Source of the DNA: Gloeomargarita lithophora Alchichica-D10
GTDB lineage: Bacteria; Cyanobacteriota; Cyanobacteriia; Gloeomargaritales; Gloeomargaritaceae
Reading direction: 5' to 3'
Assembly: GCF_001870225.1 (NCBI RefSeq)
Contig: NZ_CP017675.1
Span: forward strand, 1,268,362-1,332,361
DNA: 64,000 bases
Numbering within the stretch: position 1 is the first letter of the stretch; each line of letters starts with the position of its first letter. Under the pieces are notes generated by a model that worked only from the letters and a program-made list of their open reading frames with translations, was not told the origin of the DNA and did no database searches. The position numbers and the translations under genes were made by a program. Below, piece by piece: positions 54,336-63,636 of this stretch.

Positions 54336-56561
54336 GTGTTTACATCCCCAGATAACCAGGCCATCAATCCATTATCCCAGGACTTGTTGGTAAGTGTCCT
54401 GAACAGCTTGGGGGATGGGGTAATCGTCACCGATGGGGAAGGGCGGGTGATGGCCATGAACCGGATGGCGGTGCATCTGACGGGTTTACCCCTAGAAATA
54501 GCCCAGGGGCAGTTGTTGTCCCAGGTGTTGTGTCTTTCCCACCCGCAACAAAACAATCTGCTGGGGGAACTGATGCAGAGGGTGCTGAGCGAGGGGTTGA
54601 GTACGGGTCTGCCCCGGGATACCCGCCTGGTGCGCCCGGATGGGTTGGATTATCTCTCGGCGACTTTGGCTCCCCTGGGGGGCAAACACCGGGGATTGGT
54701 GGTGACGTTTCGGGAGGTGAATCGCCATCGCCAGTTGGAGGATTCCCTGCGGGAGCAGGCGCAACGGGAGCATTTGGTGCGCCAGGTCGCCAGCCGCATC
54801 CATCGTTCCTTGGAACTGGGGACGATTTTACAGACGGCGGTGACGGAAATTCGCCTGTGTTTGCAGGTGGAGCGGGTGTTTGTCTGCCGGTTTTTGCGCG
54901 ACGACTGGGGGGAGGTGCTGCATGAATCCGTGGCCGCCACCAGCCGCTCGCTGTTGGGACAACGGTGGCAGTTTGGGGCGGGGGCGGAAATGCAATCCCT
55001 GCGCCAAGGTCAAGTGGTCGCCATTACCGACTTGGGGCAAAGCATTGGGGCGGCGGACTGGTTGGTGCAGTTGCAACGGGTGCCGGTGGGGGCGGCCTTG
55101 GTCACGCCGATTTTCCAGGGGGAACGCCTGTGGGGCATCTTGGCGGTAACGGACGCATTGCGGGGGCGGGCGTGGGCGGCGGGGGAGCGGCAGTTGGTGG
55201 AGCAGTTGGCTCTGCAGTTGGGGATTGCCATTGACCAGGCGCAGTTGGTGCATCAGTTACGGACACTCAACAGCACCCTGGAAATGCAGGTGGCGGAACG
55301 CACTACCGAGGTGCGCCAGGCGTTGAATGCGGCGCAGGTACTGCATACGGTGACGGAACAGGTGCGGCGCAGTTTGGATGAGGGGCAGATTTTTCGCACC
55401 GCCCTGGATTGTCTGGGGCAAAATCTAGGGGCGGACTATTGCTGGGTGGCCTTGTATGACGAGGCGCAAATCCAGGCCATGATCGCTTATGAGTATTTAC
55501 AAAGTCCGACCTTAGCCACCACCGTTGGCAGTCAGATCGAACTCAGCCAGCACCGGGAACTGTACCAACGTCTGCTGGACGGTGAGGTGTGGCATTACCC
55601 GCCGGTGGAACTCCTGCCGCCCGTCTATGCCCAATTTCGGGTGACGGGGGGGCAAATGGTGCTGGCACCGATCATGGATGACCAGGGGGTGATGGGCGAA
55701 TTGGGGGTCGCCCTTGCTCGTCCCCAGCAGGGGGTACAGGTGGATTTGGTGCCCCAGGTGGCGAACCAATGCGCCATTGCCATCCGCCAAGCCCGTTTGT
55801 ATCAACAGTCCCGGGCGCAGGTGCTGGAATTGGAACGACTGCACCGGCTCAAGGATGATTTTTTGAGTACCGTGTCCCACGAATTGCGTACGCCGCTTTC
55901 TAATATGAAATTGGCCCTTAAAATGCTGGGTTTGTCCCTGCGGAAAGGCAATATCAATGCGGCGAAAATGGCTAAGTTATTGCAATATTTGGATATTTTA
56001 GAGCAGGAATACCAGCGGGAAGTCCAGCTAATTCAAGATTTGTTAAACCTGCGCCAGTTGGATACCGCCCAACAACCCTTACCCCAGGTCACCTTGGATA
56101 TGCAACAGTGGGTGCCGGGGTTGCTCACCCGGTTTCAGCATCAGGTGGAGCAAAAGGGACTGCATCTCACCTGCACCCTTGACCCAGAATTGCCCCAGAT
56201 TGCCGTGCATTTGTTTAGTTTGGAGCGGATCGTCACCGAATTGCTCACCAATGCGGTCAAATATACCCCCACCGGCGGCACGATCCACCTGGCCACCCAG
56301 AAATTACCCCACCACTGGCAATTAGAGGTCACCAATACGGGCGTGGAAATTCCGCCCCAGGAGTTGCAATTAATTTTTGAGCGGTTTTATCGGGTGCCCC
56401 GCAGTGACCCTTGGCAACACGGGGGGATGGGGCTGGGATTGGCTCTGGTGCAACGTTTGGTGGCGCATTTGGGGGGAACCATTGCCGCCGATAGTTCCCA
56501 AGGTCAGACCCAATTTCGGGTGGTTTTGCCCTTAAACGGGGGAAATGATTCTCCCATTTGA
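54336..56561 (+). CDS. sensor histidine kinase, PAS-GAF-GAF-HisKA-HATPase
   Basis: 741 residues, GTG start, no transmembrane helix. A PAS domain (about 15-130, GDGVIVTDGEGRVMAMN) is followed by two GAF domains (about 150-300 and 335-490) separated by a short coiled coil. The HisKA box is FLSTVSHELRTPLSNMK with the phospho-accepting His. The ATPase has ELLTNAVKYT (N box), IFERFYRV (F box) and GMGLGLALVQRL (G2). The G1 box reads NTGVEI where D-x-G-x-G is usual. No cysteine for a bilin is obvious in the GAFs. No response regulator is adjacent. Confidence 0.92.
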   Translation: MFTSPDNQAINPLSQDLLVSVLNSLGDGVIVTDGEGRVMAMNRMAVHLTGLPLEIAQGQLLSQVLCLSHPQQNNLLGELMQRVLSEGLSTGLPRDTRLVRPDGLDYLSATLAPLGGKHRGLVVTFREVNRHRQLEDSLREQAQREHLVRQVASRIHRSLELGTILQTAVTEIRLCLQVERVFVCRFLRDDWGEVLHESVAATSRSLLGQRWQFGAGAEMQSLRQGQVVAITDLGQSIGAADWLVQLQRVPVGAALVTPIFQGERLWGILAVTDALRGRAWAAGERQLVEQLALQLGIAIDQAQLVHQLRTLNSTLEMQVAERTTEVRQALNAAQVLHTVTEQVRRSLDEGQIFRTALDCLGQNLGADYCWVALYDEAQIQAMIAYEYLQSPTLATTVGSQIELSQHRELYQRLLDGEVWHYPPVELLPPVYAQFRVTGGQMVLAPIMDDQGVMGELGVALARPQQGVQVDLVPQVANQCAIAIRQARLYQQSRAQVLELERLHRLKDDFLSTVSHELRTPLSNMKLALKMLGLSLRKGNINAAKMAKLLQYLDILEQEYQREVQLIQDLLNLRQLDTAQQPLPQVTLDMQQWVPGLLTRFQHQVEQKGLHLTCTLDPELPQIAVHLFSLERIVTELLTNAVKYTPTGGTIHLATQKLPHHWQLEVTNTGVEIPPQELQLIFERFYRVPRSDPWQHGGMGLGLALVQRLVAHLGGTIAADSSQGQTQFRVVLPLNGGNDSPI

Positions 56562-56638
56562 GTGATGCACTTCGGAAACTATGGATTAAAATTAAGCAAT
56601 AGCTCGTTTAGCCGTTTGCGCCCGAGTGCATTTTGACC

Positions 56639-57010
56639 ATGTCCCAACCTACCCAACCTGACTCGGTAACCCAGTTGCAGGCGCATCAGCCCCGGTTGGT
56701 GCATGTCCGCACCGGTACTGTGGTACAGATTCCCCGCCACCAAAACGTTTTGCTGATGGGCAAACCCAACGACCATTTACCCCCGGATATTAATGTGGCC
56801 GTTTTCCCTGATGCGGACGTGGTATCCCGTATCCACGCCCGTTTGGTCGTGCAGGATGCCCAATTGGCGATTGAAGACATGGGGAGTACCAATGGCACCT
56901 ATGTGAATGGTCAACGCCTGCGTCCGGGGGAACGGTGTTCCCTCCAGGTGGGGGATTGGATTGCATTGGGTAAGGAAGACAAGGTAACCTTTTTGCTACA
57001 GCAGGAATGA
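56639..57010 (+). CDS. FHA-domain protein
   Basis: 123 residues. The phosphothreonine-binding pattern is complete: SRIHARLVVQ (Ser/Arg and His) and DMGSTNGTYVNG. It starts with a flexible polar tail MSQPTQPDSV. Its stop overlaps the PP2C start (ATGA), so FHA and phosphatase are made together and probably act in one Ser/Thr phosphorylation circuit; the WD40 kinase 37 kb away is a candidate partner only by inference. ATG 56639 is preferred over TTG 56633. Confidence 0.9.
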   Translation: MSQPTQPDSVTQLQAHQPRLVHVRTGTVVQIPRHQNVLLMGKPNDHLPPDINVAVFPDADVVSRIHARLVVQDAQLAIEDMGSTNGTYVNGQRLRPGERCSLQVGDWIALGKEDKVTFLLQQE

Positions 57011-57897
57011 GTACTCCTATGGAAATCGCCCCGCCCGTGTCCGATGCTTTACCCACCCAAGCCCCCCTGCGGCTCGCCAACCTAGAAGTGGCGGGGTTGA
57101 CCGATGTGGGGTGCCAACGGGAGTACAACCAGGATTATTTTTACGCCCATACGGTGATGCACCGGCGGCTCAGTCCCCAGGGTGAACTGGTGCAGGGCAA
57201 AGGATTATACATACTTTGTGATGGCATGGGCGGCCATGCGGGCGGGGATGAGGCCAGCCAGTTGGCGACCCACAAGTTAGCCAGTTATTTATTAGACCAT
57301 TGGACTGAGGGGGAATTGCCGGGGCCGGAGGTGATCCAGGCGGGGGTGGGGGTGGCGAACCAGGCGATTTATCTGCGTAATGAGGAAGAATACCGCCGGG
57401 GCAAGGGGCGGATGGGGACGACCTTGGTGGTGGCCTTGGTGCAGGACAACCAGGTAGCCATTACCCATGTGGGGGACAGCCGCATTTACCGGATCACCCA
57501 GTCGGAGGGCTTGAAGCAAATCACCCTGGATCACGAGGTGGGGCAGTGGGAGATTCAACGGGGAACCGACCCGGTTGTGGCCTACAGCCGTCCCGATGCC
57601 TACCAACTCACCCAAGCCCTGGGGCCGCGTCACGAGCAGACCCTGGAATTGGATGTGCATTACTTTACGGCGGCGGAGGATACGGTTTTGTTGCTGTGTT
57701 CCGATGGGTTGTCGGACAATGGGCTGGTGGAAGGCAACTGGCAACAGTATTTGCGGCCTTTGCTTTTGCCCCAGACCGGGTTAGTCCACCTGCAAGCGGC
57801 CAGCCGCCAGTTGATTGACCTGGGCAATGAGTTAAACGGCCACGACAATATCACGGCGGTTTTGGTAAAAATTCTAATTCATCAGCCCCGCTTGTAG
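57007..57897 (+). CDS. PP2C-type Ser/Thr protein phosphatase
   Basis: 296 residues. The metal-binding and catalytic segments are present: GCQREYNQDYF, LCDGMGGHAGGDEAS, MGTTLVVALV, HVGDSRIYRI, LLCSDGLSDN and GHDNITAVLV. Cytosolic. It reverses Hanks-type kinase phosphorylation. Translationally coupled to the FHA gene and followed after 1 nt by an unrecognised small gene. Confidence 0.93.
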   Translation: MSTPMEIAPPVSDALPTQAPLRLANLEVAGLTDVGCQREYNQDYFYAHTVMHRRLSPQGELVQGKGLYILCDGMGGHAGGDEASQLATHKLASYLLDHWTEGELPGPEVIQAGVGVANQAIYLRNEEEYRRGKGRMGTTLVVALVQDNQVAITHVGDSRIYRITQSEGLKQITLDHEVGQWEIQRGTDPVVAYSRPDAYQLTQALGPRHEQTLELDVHYFTAAEDTVLLLCSDGLSDNGLVEGNWQQYLRPLLLPQTGLVHLQAASRQLIDLGNELNGHDNITAVLVKILIHQPRL

Positions 57898-57898
57898 G

Positions 57899-58279
57899 AT
57901 GGGTCAAGAACCGCTTGCTTACGGGGTAATTTTGGCTACCCAGGTGGCGGATTATCTAGTAAACCACGGGGAATTGGGCACGTTAAGGCATCGGGATTAT
58001 TGCGGGGTAGCACTGGGGTATGCCCAGGGGCGGTTTTTCTATGACCATGTGTATGACGGCGAATTCGGGGGTCTGATGCCCGCCGAACGTTCCCCGATCG
58101 CCACTTTTGCCCACCGGGATGAATTTATCGCTTGGCTGGCGGCTCAGAGCGATGCCAGTCTATCGGGCTGTGACCAACCCCACCGGTTTTATTGGCACAA
58201 CCAACGCCTGACCCGCACCCGGATCGAGGCGGCGTTAGCCCAGGGGCTTAGAATAAAATCAGAAAATTTCAGCGGGTAA
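57899..58279 (+). CDS. hypothetical protein, third gene of the FHA-PP2C operon, 3' end altered by duplication
   Basis: 126 residues starting MGQEPLAYGVILATQVADYL, with YDHVYDGEFGGLMPAERSP in the middle. No family recognised. The ATG lies 1 nt after the PP2C stop. An 88 nt stretch of its 3' end (58175-58262) is repeated at 58932-59019. With the second copy the protein would end LRMKSVH, with the first it ends LRIKSENFSG, so the original C-terminus was probably displaced by the HigBA insertion. Confidence 0.65.
   Translation: MGQEPLAYGVILATQVADYLVNHGELGTLRHRDYCGVALGYAQGRFFYDHVYDGEFGGLMPAERSPIATFAHRDEFIAWLAAQSDASLSGCDQPHRFYWHNQRLTRTRIEAALAQGLRIKSENFSG
58175..58262. repeat. 88 bp direct repeat, left copy
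   Basis: Begins CAACCCCACCGGTTTTATTG and ends TTAGAATAAAATCAG. It is identical to 58932-59019 except at three positions by eye. It lies in the coding end of the small gene at 57899. Confidence 0.9.
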
Positions 58280-58333
58280 TCTGGGTTTTTGACTCAACAC
58301 CAGAGTTTTTTGTCCCTCCGCTCCAGGCTCTGG

Positions 58334-58621
58334 TTAGGCAACTGATAAACGTTTGACCTCTACGTTACCGACGGCCTGCTCTGCCTGCCACAAATCGTAC
58401 TGCATTTGCTGATTGAGCCAACTTTCAGCAGTTGTACCAAAGGCTTTTCCCAAACGAATTGCCATTTCGGGACTAATGCCTGCCCTACAGTTCAAGATAG
58501 CAGATAGAGTTTTCCGACTTACACCCAGTGCCTCAGCAACCTCAGTTATAGTCAAATTCAAAGGTTCAATACAAAGTTCTTTAAGAACTTCACCAGGATG
58601 GGGTGGGTTATGCATTTTCAT
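58334..58621 (-). CDS. higA: HigA-type antitoxin (XRE helix-turn-helix)
   Basis: 95 residues starting [20 protein letters not shown], a typical HigA opening. The helix-turn-helix is [21 protein letters not shown] conserved tail [13 protein letters not shown] follows. It represses its own promoter and neutralises HigB. It follows higB with a 1 nt overlap (TGATG), the reversed gene order usual for hig loci. Confidence 0.9.
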   Translation of the reverse strand: MKMHNPPHPGEVLKELCIEPLNLTITEVAEALGVSRKTLSAILNCRAGISPEMAIRLGKAFGTTAESWLNQQMQYDLWQAEQAVGNVEVKRLSVA

Positions 58622-58899
58622 CAGTGGTAGTCCTCAAGATTGACATCACAAGCATCAACACCGTCAAAGGTAAACGTGATCCGCCAGTTTCCCGATACTC
58701 GCACTGCCCAAGTTCCTTGACGTTGCCCTGCCAGTTCATGGAGTACCAATCCGGGCAAATTCATATCTTGGGGTGAAGTTGCCGCACTAAGACGAGCTAG
58801 AATAAGCCGAATTCGTTTAGCATGATTTGCTTGAATACCCCGGGTGGTTCCTGACTCAAAGAACTGCTCTAGCCCTTGATGCTTGAAACTGACTATCAT
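58621..58899 (-). CDS. higB: HigB/RelE-like toxin (mRNA interferase)
   Basis: 92 residues starting [20 protein letters not shown], with [20 protein letters not shown] and the C-terminal [25 protein letters not shown]. The pattern fits the small HigB/RelE family (killer-protein type) that cuts mRNA on the ribosome. The toxin gene comes first, the antitoxin second. Confidence 0.9.
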   Translation of the reverse strand: MIVSFKHQGLEQFFESGTTRGIQANHAKRIRLILARLSAATSPQDMNLPGLVLHELAGQRQGTWAVRVSGNWRITFTFDGVDACDVNLEDYH

Positions 58900-58931
58900 C
58901 TATTAAATGTAACCCATAACGTTTCTGGTTA

Positions 58932-59019
58932 CAACCCCACCGGTTTTATTGGCACAACCAACGCCTGACCCGCACTAGGATCGAGGCGGCGTTAGCCCAG
59001 GGGCTTAGAATGAAATCAG
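58932..59019. repeat. 88 bp direct repeat, right copy
   Basis: Same 88 bp as 58175-58262. In frame with the upstream small gene it would read ...RLTRTRIEAALAQGLRMKSVH and a stop, suggesting this is the original end of that gene. Together the two copies bracket the HigBA module (58263-58931, 669 bp). Confidence 0.88.
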
Positions 59020-59050
59020 TACATTAACATTGGTTAATTTGGCTCTGTCC

Positions 59051-60283
59051 ATGCCCCCGATTTTGGTGATTCATATTAGCGACCTGACCGCCCAAGGGGT
59101 GAATTATCACCAGGGGAGTCATTTTGTCTTTGAAAATCACCAACTCCGCAAAGGCCAATCCTTCAGTGCCACCATGCGCTCCCAGGCGTTATCCTTGGCC
59201 GAGCAATATCAAACAACGGGTAGTTTTTGCCTGCTGGTGGAGCAGGATGGGATGCTCACCCTTTGCCGGGAAGAACCCCCGACTTTGATCCATCCGGCAC
59301 CGACGTTGGTGGTTACCCCCGCCGAGCCAACCCCAGAGATTCAAACCCCAGTAGCGAAACCCCAGTCGAGTGCCCGGCTGAATTTCCTCTTTGCCCCCAA
59401 ACCGAGTCCTGCCCCGTTGCCCGAACCCTACCGCCATCTTCCCACCGAGGCACAGGCGTTGGCGCAGTTGTTGATCCAGGTGCGGCAGGATTTTACCAAG
59501 CAAAAGGTGCGCGCCGGTGGCCTCACCTGGGAGTATTGGGTCGGGGGGGCGGGACAAACCGGGGTTTTGTTTCTGCCGGGGACGGTGCATCTGGGGGATA
59601 TGTGGTTTCCCTATCTGCACCATTGGCAGGGGGATTTTCGCCTGCTTGCGCCCACCTATCCGCCCGCCAGTAGCATCGAGCAATTGGTCGAGGGGGTGCG
59701 GCAGATATTGAAACAGGAGCAACTCCACCGGGTGCATCTGGTGGGGCAATCCCTGGGGGGCATGGTGGTGCTGGCCTTATTACGCAAATATCCGGTGTTG
59801 GTGGATAAGGTGATCCTCTCCCACACGGGGGTGGGGGTGCCCGCCAAGGAACGGGTGGCGAAAGCTCGGCAAACGGAACGGCAACTGCAAGCCATGCCCC
59901 AAAGCCAAATCACCACCCTGGCCTACCAAAGTATTGTCAATAAACATCTGGTCAATGTGCCCGACCAGGAATTTTGGCGGGCCTATTTCCAAGAAGCCCT
60001 CACCCAGCGCACCAGTAAAATTGAATTTATTAGCCTCAATTGCCGGGTGGTAGCGGATTTCTTTCAACATTACCGCTTTGAAAGCCACAGCTTGAACGCC
60101 CCCCCCCATCCGGTTTTAATTGTCAATACCGATAACGATTTTACCTTTGACCCCAGCGAACAAATGGCCTTAAATGCCCTCTTCCCAGAGGCGCAAACCC
60201 TCACCTGTACGGGAACGGGTCACTACAGTATGTTGGTGGATAGTCAGACGGTCATGCCCCGGTTGGCCGAATTTTTGCAGTAA
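59051..60283 (+). CDS. alpha/beta hydrolase with an N-terminal domain
   Basis: About 410 residues from ATG 59051 (the frame is open from a TTG at 59030). An N-terminal ~90-residue domain (PPILVIHISDLTAQGVNYHQ) is followed by a Pro-rich linker. The hydrolase then shows HLVGQSLGGMVVLAL (nucleophile Ser elbow), a likely Asp in NTDNDFTFDPSEQ and His in GTGHYSMLVD. All three catalytic residues are therefore visible. The substrate is unknown; no signal peptide is obvious. Confidence 0.82.
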   Translation: MPPILVIHISDLTAQGVNYHQGSHFVFENHQLRKGQSFSATMRSQALSLAEQYQTTGSFCLLVEQDGMLTLCREEPPTLIHPAPTLVVTPAEPTPEIQTPVAKPQSSARLNFLFAPKPSPAPLPEPYRHLPTEAQALAQLLIQVRQDFTKQKVRAGGLTWEYWVGGAGQTGVLFLPGTVHLGDMWFPYLHHWQGDFRLLAPTYPPASSIEQLVEGVRQILKQEQLHRVHLVGQSLGGMVVLALLRKYPVLVDKVILSHTGVGVPAKERVAKARQTERQLQAMPQSQITTLAYQSIVNKHLVNVPDQEFWRAYFQEALTQRTSKIEFISLNCRVVADFFQHYRFESHSLNAPPHPVLIVNTDNDFTFDPSEQMALNALFPEAQTLTCTGTGHYSMLVDSQTVMPRLAEFLQ

Positions 60284-60324
60284 ACCATTTACAATAGGGT
60301 TGGGTTACGCATGGGAAAACAGCG

Positions 60325-60672
60325 ATGGGCGTTTATGTTTTGATTTACAATCCGGGCACGGACAACGAGGGGATTCATAGCCTGAAATTGCAGGGAGAAG
60401 ACACGATTTTAATGTTTGAAGCCGAGGACGATGCCCTGCGCTTTGCCACCTTTTTAGAAGCCCAGGATTTCCCCGTACCGACGGTGGAGGCGATTGACCC
60501 GGAGGAAATGCAGTTATTTTGCCACCAAAGCGGGTTTCACTGTCAACTGGTGCCCGCCGGGGCGTTGCTCATGCCCCCGGAAACGAACATTACAAACACC
60601 GATTGGCAACCGGAACCCCCCGCTGGGGATGGCTTGGATGAGATTCGCCGCCGGTTGGAACGATTGTTATAA
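60325..60672 (+). CDS. DUF3110 family protein
   Basis: 115 residues starting [20 protein letters not shown], then [20 protein letters not shown] and [17 protein letters not shown], the usual DUF3110 layout in cyanobacteria and chloroplasts. Function unknown. The gene lies 14 nt before lysS and 41 nt after the hydrolase, so the three may be one transcript. Confidence 0.82.
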   Translation: MGVYVLIYNPGTDNEGIHSLKLQGEDTILMFEAEDDALRFATFLEAQDFPVPTVEAIDPEEMQLFCHQSGFHCQLVPAGALLMPPETNITNTDWQPEPPAGDGLDEIRRRLERLL

Positions 60673-60686
60673 AAACTAGGGGTTCT

Positions 60687-62189
60687 ATGTCACGGCACAC
60701 CGGGGATGAATTGCGCCAACAACGGCTGGACAAAGTACAGCAATGGCTACGGGCGGGGATCAACCCCTATCCCTACCGCTACGAGCGCACCCACGGCACG
60801 GTGGAATTACAAAAGCAGTATGAAAGCCTAACAGCAGGAGAAGAGGTTGCCGTAACCGTGCGGGTGGCGGGGCGGGTCATGGCGCGGCGGGTATTTGGTA
60901 AATTGGCTTTTTTTACCATCCAGGACGAGCAGGGGACGATCCAGTTTTATTTGGAAAAACAACGGATTCAAGACCAGATGGGGGAGGGGGCTTTTGAACG
61001 GTTGAAACAGGGCACGGATGCGGGGGACATTATCGGGGCAGAGGGGAGTATCAAACGCACGGAAAAAGGCGAATTGTCCCTGTATGTTACCCACTATGAA
61101 CTATTAACCAAATCCCTGTTGCCCCTACCGGATAAATGGCATGGCTTGACTGATGTGGAAAAACGTTACCGCCAGCGGTATGTGGATTTGATTGTCAATC
61201 CCGAAGTGCAGGATATTTTTCGTAAGCGGGCTAGGTTAATTCAGCTTACCCGCCGCTACTTAGATGAGCGGAATTTTTTGGAAATGGAAACCCCCGTATT
61301 GCAACCGGAGGCGGGGGGGGCGGATGCCCGTCCGTTTATTACCCATCACAATACCTTAGAAATTGATTTGTATCTGCGTATTGCTACGGAATTGCATCTC
61401 AAACGATTGGTGGTGGGGGGGTTTGAACGGGTGTATGAATTGGGGCGAATTTTCCGCAATGAGGGGATTTCCACCCGCCACAATCCAGAATTTACCTCGA
61501 TTGAACTCTACCAAGCCTACGCTGATTATACGGATATGATGGTATTAACCGAGGATTTAATCACGACCGTAACCCAGGAATTATTGGGTAGTTTACAGGT
61601 CAATTATCAGGGGCAGGAAATAGATTTCACTCCCCCCTGGCGCAAGGTTACGATGGTGGATGTGGTGCGGGAAACCACCGGCTGGGATTTTATGAAATTC
61701 ACGAAATTAACTCCGGCGCAGACAGCGGCAGAGAATTGTGGCCTCAAAAATGCTGGAGAATATAATAGTTTGGGGCGGTTATTAAATGCTTTATTTGAGG
61801 CATTTTGCGAGGCAACTTTAAGCCAGCCTACTTTTGTTTTGGATTTCCCGGTGGAGATTTCCCCCCTGGCGAAAAAACATCGTTCTCAACCCGGTTTGGT
61901 GGAGCGGTTTGAACTGTATATGGCGGGGCGGGAATTAGCCAATAGTTTTTCAGAACTCACCGACCCTATGGATCAGCGGGAACGGTTGGAGCAACAGGCC
62001 GCCCGCAAGGCCGCCGGGGATGGGGAAGCCCAGGGGGTGGACGAGGATTTTCTCACCGCTTTGGAGTACGGTCTGCCGCCCACGGGGGGGATGGGCTTGG
62101 GAATTGACCGCTGGGTGATGTTGGTAACGGATGCGGCCAGTATTCGTGAGGTAATTCCGTTTCCTTTACTCAAGCCGGAACATTCTTAA
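60687..62189 (+). CDS. lysS: lysyl-tRNA synthetase (class II)
   Basis: 500 residues. The OB-fold anticodon domain (about 55-150) precedes the class II core with motif 1 (..[19 protein letters not shown]), motif 2 [20 protein letters not shown] and motif 3 [12 protein letters not shown]. Length and motifs are normal. The ATG follows DUF3110 by 14 nt; the PMT-type gene starts 1 nt after its stop. Confidence 0.96.
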   Translation: MSRHTGDELRQQRLDKVQQWLRAGINPYPYRYERTHGTVELQKQYESLTAGEEVAVTVRVAGRVMARRVFGKLAFFTIQDEQGTIQFYLEKQRIQDQMGEGAFERLKQGTDAGDIIGAEGSIKRTEKGELSLYVTHYELLTKSLLPLPDKWHGLTDVEKRYRQRYVDLIVNPEVQDIFRKRARLIQLTRRYLDERNFLEMETPVLQPEAGGADARPFITHHNTLEIDLYLRIATELHLKRLVVGGFERVYELGRIFRNEGISTRHNPEFTSIELYQAYADYTDMMVLTEDLITTVTQELLGSLQVNYQGQEIDFTPPWRKVTMVDVVRETTGWDFMKFTKLTPAQTAAENCGLKNAGEYNSLGRLLNALFEAFCEATLSQPTFVLDFPVEISPLAKKHRSQPGLVERFELYMAGRELANSFSELTDPMDQRERLEQQAARKAAGDGEAQGVDEDFLTALEYGLPPTGGMGLGIDRWVMLVTDAASIREVIPFPLLKPEHS

Positions 62190-62190
62190 A

Positions 62191-63348
62191 ATGCGTGGGT
62201 ACTGGTGGCTCTGGGGGCTGGTCTGGGGGCTGAGTTTGGTGTTGCGGTTTTGGGGTTTAGAACGGTTTGATGAATGGGTATTTGATGAGGTTTATTTTGC
62301 TAAATTTGCCTGGAATTATGTGCAAAACATTCCTTTTTTTGATGGGCATCCACCCCTAGGGAAATATATCATTGCTTTGGGAATAAAACTCACGGGATTT
62401 TACCCCTGGGGCTACCGTTGGGTGAATGCGTTGGTGGGTTCATTCATTCCCGTTTTAACCGGGTTAATTACCTACGAATTGAGCCGCAAACGTTGGTTAG
62501 CTCTGATTGCTGGTTATCTAGTCGCCACCGATGGTTTACTTCTGGTGGAATCCCGCTATGCCTTGATCAATGTGCATTTGATTGCCTTGGGTTTGTTGGG
62601 GCAATGGTTGGTACTCCGGCGCAATGGCTGGGCGGGGGTATTTTTGGGAGCCAGTATAGCGGTGAAATGGAATGCTTTGGCCTACTGGTTGGGTGGGGTT
62701 TTAACGGCCTGGAAATTTCGCTGGCGGGGTGGGGGAATGATTGTCAGTTTAACCCTCCTACCATTGCTGGTTTATCTATTGCTATGGTTGCCCCATTTAG
62801 CCCAAAATCCGGGGTTGGATTTATTCACACTCCATCGGCAAATTCTGGGGGTACATACCCGCCTGGGTGCTGGGTCAGACGTACATCCCTATTGTTCGGC
62901 TTGGTGGTCGTGGCCGTTGATGTTGCGCCCCATGAGTTATTACTACCAAAACCAGGGGGGATGGATTACTTCCGTACAGGCGATGGGGAATCCTTTACTC
63001 TGGTGGTTAGTATTATTGGCAGTGGTGATCAGTTTACCCTATTTGATTGGCAAAAATTGCCCCTGGGAATTGCAATTTGCCCTGGGAAATTATTTACTCA
63101 ATTGGCTTCCCTGGGCGTTGGTAAAACGATGTATTTTTATCTACCATTACCTACCGGCGTTGGTGTTTGGTTGTATTGCCCTGGCTTGGTGGTTAGAAAC
63201 CCTATGGCAAACCGGCGGGCGAAAGCTGGCAATTTTTACTCTAATTTTACCAGGGGTGGGGCTGGGTTTTTGGTTGCCCATTTACTTGGGTTTACCCTTG
63301 GATAGTAGGGCTTGGCAATGGCGGTTTTGGTTGCCCAGTTGGATTTGA
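62191..63348 (+). CDS. PMT-type (GT39) membrane glycosyltransferase
   Basis: 385 residues with about nine transmembrane helices. The PMT N-terminal motif is visible: FDEVYFAKFAWNY (Asp-Glu of the first loop) and HPPLGKYIIALG. Further on, KWNALAYWLG and PMSYYYQNQGG fit the PMT C-terminal half. Dolichyl- or polyprenyl-phosphate sugars are the usual donors. It is somewhat short for the family (about 450-500) but appears intact. The ATG is 1 nt after the lysS stop. Confidence 0.82.
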   Translation: MRGYWWLWGLVWGLSLVLRFWGLERFDEWVFDEVYFAKFAWNYVQNIPFFDGHPPLGKYIIALGIKLTGFYPWGYRWVNALVGSFIPVLTGLITYELSRKRWLALIAGYLVATDGLLLVESRYALINVHLIALGLLGQWLVLRRNGWAGVFLGASIAVKWNALAYWLGGVLTAWKFRWRGGGMIVSLTLLPLLVYLLLWLPHLAQNPGLDLFTLHRQILGVHTRLGAGSDVHPYCSAWWSWPLMLRPMSYYYQNQGGWITSVQAMGNPLLWWLVLLAVVISLPYLIGKNCPWELQFALGNYLLNWLPWALVKRCIFIYHYLPALVFGCIALAWWLETLWQTGGRKLAIFTLILPGVGLGFWLPIYLGLPLDSRAWQWRFWLPSWI

Positions 63349-63369
63349 ATTTTGCGGGCGATTGTGGCC

Positions 63370-63636
63370 TCAGTCAACCATATCCACATCGAGAATTTTG
63401 CCCTGGGGGTTGACATCCAGTTTTAAGTTAATTTCTTTGTAGCGAACCTTCACTTCAAATGTTGTTTGACCATCATCCGTATCCCGCTCTGCCCTGAGAA
63501 TTTTGGCACCGGGAAAATAATTGCTAATGCTACGGCTGACGGCTGGTGGTATTTCCTTAATTGCCACGGGTGTCCCGGCGGAGGCCATGCCACTAATTAC
63601 GGAAACAAAACACAGGGTTGCCACTAATCGAACCAT
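63370..63636 (-). CDS. small secreted PepSY-like protein
   Basis: About 88 residues. A signal peptide covers residues 1-20 (VRLVATLCFVSVISGMASAG). The mature part KEIPPAVSRSISNYFPGAKI, EVKVRYKEINLKLDVNPQGK and ILDVDMVD resembles the PepSY-like (DUF2874) domain: helix, then beta strands. It probably acts in the periplasm. ATG 63636 is chosen because it opens the signal peptide; the frame is open 120 nt further upstream. Confidence 0.7.
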   Translation of the reverse strand: MVRLVATLCFVSVISGMASAGTPVAIKEIPPAVSRSISNYFPGAKILRAERDTDDGQTTFEVKVRYKEINLKLDVNPQGKILDVDMVD

